Source: Pomacea canaliculata
Taxonomy: Eukaryota; Mollusca; Gastropoda; Architaenioglossa; Ampullariidae
Direction of reading: 5' to 3'
Assembly: GCF_003073045.1 (NCBI RefSeq)
Contig: NC_037601.1
Span: 21,302,150-21,366,149 of the forward strand
DNA length: 64,000 nucleotides
Part shown: positions 57,087-64,000 of the stretch, one piece after another
How positions within the stretch are numbered: position 1 is the first letter of the stretch
How the letters are laid out: each line of letters opens with the position of its first letter
Notes under the pieces: generated by a model
What the model was told of the DNA's origin: nothing
Database searches by the model: none
Seen by the model: only the letters and a program-made list of their open reading frames with translations
Program-made: the position numbers and the translations under genes

Positions 57087-57228
57087 TGGAGCCGCACCCC
57101 TCCATTAGCTCGCTATCGTACCCACAGGCCAGAGCACAATTTGGCGGGTACGACCGGTATACTTAGTCCGGAGACTAGCCTTTGTGTTGGTTGCCCCCGA
57201 CTGGACCCAGGTGCTGAATGAAGTAGCT
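57087..57228 (+). repeat. Direct repeat, first copy
   Basis: Shares ccattagctcgctat, ggcgggtacgac, gaccggtatacttag, ggagactagc and gttgcccccgactg with 58,070-58,222. Fragment of a dispersed element of unknown class. Confidence 0.7.
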
Positions 57229-58069
57229 AGACGGGTGTCGCGACAGTCAGAGGCCGATGAGGCCGGCCGTGAGAAGGAAAGTTTACGGTTGATGGTCCCA
57301 ACTCTAATTAACTGTAATTCAAACATTGTTAAAAGTAGAAAATACGTTTTCTACGGCATCTCAATACTAACACGAGATTGTAATACAGACCTTAGAAGGG
57401 ATGATAGACATAAGACTTTTCTCGTACACGAGTGTAGACTTTTAGAGACAAACTTTAATTATTCAGAAAGGCATATAATCCAAGATTTCATTTTCCCTAT
57501 AGACAACGCGAAACAGAGGAGCAGAATGTATAAAACTTGACTGACACACAGAGAATAGTCATGAATTGCCATTGCCACAAAGACAGCCACTAATACTTAC
57601 ATAAAGATAGGTCAGTAACAGAAATACAGCGTCCGGCACTGCCTACTACAGAGAATTGCAAGTTTCCGTAACAGCAAGATGTCGAGTGAATAACAAGGAT
57701 GTTCATCTTCACGATGCTCTGCCACCTCCTACTGTCTGTCCTGTCTGTCCTGTCGAAATCAAGGAAGTCTATGCAATGTTTGTGTTTCTACTCACTTGAC
57801 TTGAGTTCATATGTAAACAGGGCTGAAGCTAGTAATAAAGACATGGGGGGGCAGATGTCGCCCTGGGGTGTAGCAGGGTAGAACGTTGAGCAAGACTAGA
57901 CTTTGAAGAGAGGTATACTCATGTGTAGAAACTATGGATCTTCTAGTGTTGATGAATGGATTAGCAGACATGTTTGTGGTATTTTTCTTAATCAAAACCA
58001 ATAATAAAGCCACCTTTGAGCTGGCCCCGTATGCAGGGACCCCCAAAAGCCGGCTATCGTACCTAGAAG

Positions 58070-58222
58070 TCTATTGGAGCCTCACCCTTCCATTAGCTCG
58101 CTATCCTACCCACAGCACAGGATGGCGGGGTACGACCTTTCAGTCGGAGACCGGTATACTTAACCCGGAGACTAGCGTTCGGGTTCGTTGCCCCCGACTG
58201 AACACGGATGCTGAATGAATTT
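58070..58222 (+). repeat. Direct repeat, second copy
   Basis: Second copy, about 985 bp from the first and in the same orientation, with a short extra segment (ctttcagtcgg). The sequence between the copies has no recognised coding region. Confidence 0.7.
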
Positions 58223-61130
58223 TTGAACTATGTGTAATGTTTTAGAAGGGATTCAAAATGTTGTGGCTGTGTGAGGAGTACTTTAATGTTCACATCCGTG
58301 TTTGTACAAGGTGTACTGGTAGTCTAGGGTTAAAACAGCGATTTTATTTGGATTTTTCTTTTTTTGTTAAGTTCGTGTCATTTTGCTTGAAATGCTGACT
58401 GTGCCGACTCATTTCAAGGAAAAGGAAGGGAGGGACGCCCATAACTCAGCAGTGATTTAAGTGGTTGGCAGCCAGGGGTTGATCATGCGGTGGAAGGACC
58501 CATACCCTCTTCTTGATCTCACCTGAAGATAAATTATCTGATTAACATTTTTTTTCGGCAACGTTGGTAGAGGGTCACGAAAAAACTTTCAGTCACACGA
58601 TTGGCCGGGCTTGAAACGCATGCACTATGAACTACTACAACCTGTAGCTAAACAATGACATTCTATAATTTATATCACCGACATATTTATTATGATTGAT
58701 ATTAGATGACCACTTCACTCACTCCGACCCCTCCGTGAATCTTCTCACGGCCTCGACACTCTGAGTGGTGTGTGTGTGGTTGTTTGTTGTGCTCTCTTCC
58801 ACCAAAGTTTTCCGTGCACTTAGAAATGGGTGACCCATGGGTTCAGCAAGGTTCTACGTGTTAAAATACTTTAAAAGTAAAAATATTATTTATTTTGTTA
58901 CATTGAGAAACGATGACATCAATTGATTCAATACTTAAAAATGTTGCAGCGCAAATCAGCGAACAAACAAAAATTCGCTGTGACCAGTGATTTTAAATTG
59001 CCATTTAATAAAACAAAACACTTCAATATCTGACAGAAGACCAACAATGGTGTAATGCCCAAAACCAGTTGAGGAACTGATCAAGTAGTCCTCGAAGGAG
59101 GAATTGTTCCAGACAGCACGTGCATTCAGAAATGTCTGTGAGGTCCTAAGAAGTCGGCAAGCAGGTGAAGAATAAGTACTGATTAATTAATAACTGTGGT
59201 AACTAGAGTGGGTTTCAATTCAAATTATATCTTCTTTAATTCCAAAGCCATTCAGATCGCATTTACTCCCATGATGATGATAATGACTTGTCTCTACTTT
59301 GTTTAATTCTCGCTGATATACGATACCTAAGATGGCAAGGACAATATTGCTGCTGAGACCAGACCAATAAAGTAAGCCATGGCTTTCTAGCTTATTACTG
59401 TTCCTCCAGTTTTTAATTAATGCTTCCTTGTCTGCTTTTTAAAATTAAAAATGGTGTCGGCATTCTCCGTCGCAGTTTTCTTCGTGTATTTCTCCTACCC
59501 GCCTTCCTCTCTGACACAGTCAAGTTTCGGTTTTAATTGCCGGGTATTGCGACAATGAACGATTAACTTTTTTTTCGGGAGAAGGGGTGGGCAACGGGGT
59601 GTTGAAAGAAACAGCATGCCATTACCTCCAAACAGCTCTGACCATCCAAGCAATGATCTGTCATTTCTTCTATTTCATCGTTTCATGTGTGAATATCTTC
59701 AGATCCCGGATTTCTCAATCGTTCTTTCTCTAGGGAGTTAGGGGGTGGAGTGGGGAGGGGAAGAAAGACAGCCAGACAGGCATAGAAGCTGAGTCAGTGA
59801 ACATGCCATCTAAAAACTATTGAACTATATAGAAACTAAACTATTAAAAACACATTGAGCGTGCTTCCCCGAGCGTTTCCACGCTCTCACACAGGGTGAA
59901 CCATGCTCACCACACCACAGCACGCTTCTATGTAGGGGGCGCCAAGAGGGGAAATTTCACGATGTTCTCTCTCTAGCAATAGAATTAATTCCAGACTCAC
60001 AGAATGCATTGTAGAATATGCATTGTAGAATTATACAATGCATTCTATAGCTCTACAGTTCATGCACGAATTCTGTAATGCATTCTATAGAAGTCTTTAG
60101 TGCTAAGTTTTCTTGAAAAAAAGTCAAACAGGAAACGCTGACTTGTGTTCGTATTTTATGTCAAAATAAATGTTTTAGTCTTTGGTCTCGCTCCGTTGGG
60201 TTCAATTGGCGGTCACCCACCTTCGCCTACACACGTGATTGAGAAATACAGCGAGGTGTGAGAGACTGGTTGGGTGTGAATCCGACGACGGAGCTGTTAG
60301 GTGACATGCACAATCTTTTCCAATGAAAACATTCAAGCGGAAACAAATGTCAAATTGTATGAAGAGTAGTCATCGGATTACCTTTTTCCCTGCAGGAAGT
60401 CGTTTGGCTGGTGTGTCACTTGACAGTTACAGATGATACACATTCCATTCTGCCTTTTAGCAAATTCTCAGAACCCCGGGCCTTCCTCTGAGAAAACCCA
60501 GCCTATGACACACCTGTCTTGTCTTCCCAATCCTTGGTACTTTTGTCGATTACTAACGCTGTACAGGTAACTGTTTTCTCTTTTGAAAAGGTCCTGTTAC
60601 CATGGCGTGTTTTGATATATAATATACATTATATATATATACGAGAGAGATGCAAATTTACACCGTTTGTCCGGTCTTAATGAAACTTTGCTGGATTATT
60701 TCCGCTTTAGGTCGTACACTGTGTTTGCTTTATGTGGATTTGCTCTAGAAACTATTATGTTAATATTTATGCATAGATCAGACAATATGAAATATAGACA
60801 GATTCAGTCCCCCAACGTTTCTGCTCAAGGGGCCACGGCCACTGAACTTTGGAATTCGCTCGACCGTAGACTTGTGCTGTGGCTGATTGCCGGTTGACCT
60901 GCCATACGTCCTCCCGCACACTTGGTGGAGATGACGATCTTACTTTAATTATGGAGACCACTTACTGGCCCTTGTAGCGACTAGTACAAGCTACACAATG
61001 TAGGACAAACTTAACCTTTGGCCTCTGAGACTAGTCCTCAGCCTGGCTGTTGGTCGACTTGCCACTTGCTCTCCTTGTCATCAACGACACTAAACTAACA
61101 GCAGCACTTCATCAGGCGTCCGGCACATTA
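58223..61130. other. Stretch with no confident gene
   Basis: A+T-rich, short frames only. At 60,000-60,090 small palindromic units of gcattgtagaat / attctacaatgc type are repeated. Nothing else recognised. Confidence 0.45.
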
Positions 61131-61420
61131 ATAATATGATTTGTATAGCTAGTACTCACACTCGTAAGGAGACATGGACAACAAACGAAGGACAGAACAA
61201 CAAACAAATAACATATGAACGACGGAAGGATAAACAACAGTTCTGATGACGAATAAAAAACAAAGACAGAGAGAAAAACCAAAGAATAAGGACTGGGAGC
61301 ATCGTCAAAGATAGACGAGCAGGAAAGTAGCAATAATCGGAAAAGGAGGGAAAGGTGTGACAAGAGACTAGCATCGTGGGAAAAGGGTGTTAACAGTAAT
61401 GCAAGAAGTTGGCATTAAAA
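61130..61420 (-). mobile_element. LINE 3'-end fragment
   Basis: Diverged relative of the 30.64-30.95 kb element (tactcacactc, aacaaataacatatgaac, ggtgtgacaagagactagcatcgtgg, aaagggtgtta). An older copy with no coding part. Confidence 0.6.
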
Positions 61421-62520
61421 TCACAGCTGAAAGAGTTGACGGAGGAAATAAACTCGTGCAGTTAAGGGTACTCGTGTTAGTGCCACATATTGTGAGTGGA
61501 TACGCATAAGACTTTCGATGAAAGAAAAACTTTATTGTATTTTAATTCCGCATTCATTTTAATTATTTTTCCTTTATTAAAGATCTCATACAAATAAGAT
61601 ATTACCCTTTCCCCTTCAAGTGCTTGTTTTTCAAAACTAAACTTTGGGGTCCTCGCCCACTCTCCGTGGTTTTTTTTTTTGTTGAAAGGATTAGTGTGTG
61701 AAGACCGGAGACAATGGCGGAGGACGTATAGCAGGACTTTTATACCCGACCACCGCATTAATCTCGGTCATGTAAAGGTAAAGACAAATGATTTTTACTA
61801 CCTTTTCATTACCTAGTGAAGCAGTGCGCGATAAGAAGGCCAAATCTTTAAAGAGGAAAAAAGCCAAGAAAAAAGTGCTAAAGAATATATCACTGATAAT
61901 TGCTCTAAAGTGCCTGGTGACAGAAATTTCTGGGCAAGAGAGGCTAGGAAAAAAGTGTTCGAGAAAAACTGCAGCTGACATATAAGATTTCGGTCATAGT
62001 CATAGACTCGGCAGGTCCCTCCCACCTCCACCCACTTGTCAGCAGCAACACCAAATATTCTTCGCATCAATCACCAGATTACAACTACACTACACAATGG
62101 TGGAGAGTGAAAAATTGCCCGATGGTCTGTGTTGGCCTTCTGTGCGGGCAGTACAAAATTAACAGCCTAGAAATAATAACCCTTCCTTATTCGGTAAAGC
62201 CGTTATTTAGATACAGTGTGCTAACACTTTTGGAAAATCCCCTATAATTATTTCCTGAATTTCAGCTTCCGATTTCCGATTATTGTGCGCATTTTCCTCA
62301 TTTGTTATATAAATTTATTAAAAAAGACAATTGGTGTATTCTATTGTCAAAAGGAAATGTAGAAATTGCCAGCTTGTAACCATACAGTTATATGCCGGAA
62401 AAATGTTAGGCGATTACAATTAATGATTAACGTAAGGGGCACAGACAGGTCGTCTGCTTCTGGGCCCATGCTGGCTTTCAAGTGTTTATAATGAAGAAAC
62501 TTTTAATTTTATTTATATAA
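61421..62520. other. Stretch with no confident gene
   Basis: Short frames only. One on the minus strand (61,691-61,981) contains a phenylalanine-rich hydrophobic run that mirrors a lysine-rich A-rich tract on the other strand, so it is probably not coding. Confidence 0.4.
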
Positions 62521-62529
62521 CTTAAATGA

Positions 62530-62960
62530 GTTTAAAAGAATACTGGGACTACAACTCAATTTTGAAAAGACAGGAGTTAAATAGAACTTGCTATATAGAT
62601 TAAATTTTAAAGACAGATATGTTGAAGTAAACAACCTATTGAAAACATGGTCTGAAAGAACTATTACTCCAATGGGTCTAGCGGATCTGTGGATGTACCA
62701 CAAATCTCTGATTTTAATTAAGCTAGTGTACTTATGAGGGCTACTACTTCCAAATCCACCAGACCAGGACAGTGAAGAGCTGCAAAAATTAAGTTATAAA
62801 TTTATTTGGAATGGGAAACCAGGCCATATGAACTGGGAAAAAACTAGTGAAAACGGTCAGTAGTGGAGTCAGCTAAAACTGCATAAAAGGACTGAAGATT
62901 TCATGGATAAGATCATAAGCCACTCAACAATCAAAAGATATTGCATTTTAGTTTTTTTCT
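62530..62960 (+). mobile_element. Degraded L1/Tx1-like LINE fragment
   Basis: Broken frames on the + strand read RILGLQLNFEKTG, NNLLKTWSERTITPMG, LILIKLVYL, LLLPNPPDQ and EELQKLSYKFIWNGKPGH. These are the characteristic region after the RT palm in L1-group LINE ORF2 proteins (LKTWSxRxLTPxGK...FIWxGKP). Several stops interrupt it, so it is old. It belongs to a different clade from the other LINEs in the window. Confidence 0.75.
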
Positions 62961-63780
62961 AAGCTCACTTAAGTTGTAAAACATCATCTAGATATCTTCA
63001 ACATCTGATCAAATGAAAATAATGTTTCCATAAGTACCAAAACTGAATGAGATAATGGCCAAATGGAATTACCATAGTCTACTGTTATCTGCTTAGTAAG
63101 AACTTCACCAACAAGAATACCCATCTTTATTGCTTTCTCAGCGTTTGAAGAAAATGTCCATTAATGTCATCCAATCTCTAATACTATTGCTGATTTATTC
63201 TTTTTTTCATAGAAATGTTATATTGCTGTACTTTGTTGTTGCAAATAAAATTGAAAAAAGTGCTCATCACTCTCTAGCGACTTCTTTAATGGTGAAGCTC
63301 AATATTTTTGACAGCAAAAACAAAAACAAACAAAAAAAATAAATAAACAAAAATAAATAAATAACAATGGCAAATTTACCACATGCAGTTCACATGGAAA
63401 AAACTCCTCTCACTGCGGAAAATTACTTGATTTATCAGTGACAGACACTGATTTATTAAATATTCGGCACATACAAAATAAGGACCTTATCAGGGCTTCT
63501 GCTAAGGCTAAATTCTTTGGGGTCCCAGGGACCCCTTCCTCAGATTTCTAAGGGGTCCCAGGCTAACTCTAAGGGGTCCCTTTACAATGTAGAAAAAAAT
63601 CAACAAATCAATATGGCAGTGTGGGTGGTGTGGGATGGAGGATGGCACACCGGGAGGGTGGACTGAGATAGGTACACTCAACCGTGCGAACACAGGTTGT
63701 ATTGTTTCCTTTGTCTCCAACGGCACACCTGTCCGGGGGGGGGGGGGGGAGAAAGGAACGATAGATGTCGCCGGTACCAG
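62961..63780. other. Stretch with short repeats, no gene
   Basis: Contains an A-rich tract (63,310-63,365), a cluster of ggggtccc motifs (63,520-63,590) and a run of G at 63,736-63,749. No coding region recognised. Confidence 0.45.
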
Positions 63781-63786
63781 AGATTA

Positions 63787-64000
63787 GCGCAGTAGGTAGT
63801 AGTCGCCTTAGTATTAGAACGATAGCGTCAGATATGGGTAGATTAGGTGACGAGTAGTCTCTGTCCGTTTTACGACTTGACAGGTGACCGTGACTTACGG
63901 AGGCGATCGAGGCCCGGGGTCCGCGGGAATAGCGCAGTAGTCAGTGGTCCCCTTAGTATTAGAACGACAGCGTCAGGCACAGGTAGATTAGATGGCGAGT
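63787..64000 (+). repeat. Start of a tandem repeat, period about 145 bp
   Basis: The segment gcgcagtag...ccttagtattagaacgatagcgtcag...gtagatta at 63,787 recurs at 63,932 with modest divergence. The second unit is cut by the window edge. Likely a satellite or minisatellite array continuing rightwards. Confidence 0.7.

Noticed and set aside
57184-57540. 118-codon frame on the + strand
   Set aside because: It begins inside a dispersed direct repeat and no domain or splice signal supports it.
57087-58222. Direct repeats as LTRs of a retroelement
   Set aside because: The units do not begin TG and end CA, there is no primer-binding site or polypurine tract in place, and no gag or pol similarity lies between them.

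Overview
The window looks like animal nuclear DNA, most likely from a lophotrochozoan and plausibly a gastropod mollusc. It is A+T-rich and gene-sparse, with introns and GT-AG junctions, a pogo/Tigger transposon, several 5'-truncated LINEs, ATT and CAGG microsatellites and a short TTAGGG tract. The phylum is inferred; I cannot name the species.

The centre (about 17.7-51.6 kb) holds a tandem array of seven LicD/fukutin-type genes. They encode predicted Golgi type II membrane proteins: a short basic cytosolic tail, one membrane helix, a stem and a LicD catalytic domain with the motif GSLLGAYRHRG...PWDDDID. Copy 1 (17.7 kb, + strand) is frameshifted. Copies 2 (23.7), 3 (28.2), 5 (36.8) and 6 (41.6) are intact on the - strand. 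Copy 4 (31.7) has a stop codon in its membrane helix. Copy 7 (50.2) has several frameshifts. Two subfamilies are visible: copies 1, 2, 3 and 7 (about 365 aa) and copies 4, 5 and 6 (about 326 aa, shorter stem). The catalytic core is almost identical in DNA across all copies while the ends differ, which suggests gene conversion.

Comparing the copies reveals a shared gene architecture. Each - strand copy from 2 to 6 has, 1.0-2.3 kb upstream, a conserved block with two inverted bZIP-like half sites (TGACGCAA / TTGCATCA), followed in most copies by the palindrome CGTCATGACG. Copies 2-4 also show a conserved donor just after the block and a conserved acceptor about 300 nt before the start codon, so a noncoding first exon is likely. 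The array grew in layers: an older duplication pairs 21.3-24.8 kb with 46.6-51.4 kb, and a recent one pairs 36.2-40.5 kb with 41.0-46.2 kb. A LINE inserted into the second recent unit afterwards.

The left flank (1-17.7 kb) holds mostly repeats, a Tigger-like element (14,728-16,410), and two phase-compatible candidate exons for the end of a single-pass receptor (2.6-3.9 kb). The right flank (51.7-64 kb) holds an unrecognised lysine-rich reading-frame pair, a GC-rich stretch, a perfect 32-bp inverted repeat at 56.5 kb, dispersed repeats, a degraded L1-like LINE and the start of a 145-bp tandem repeat that runs off the edge.
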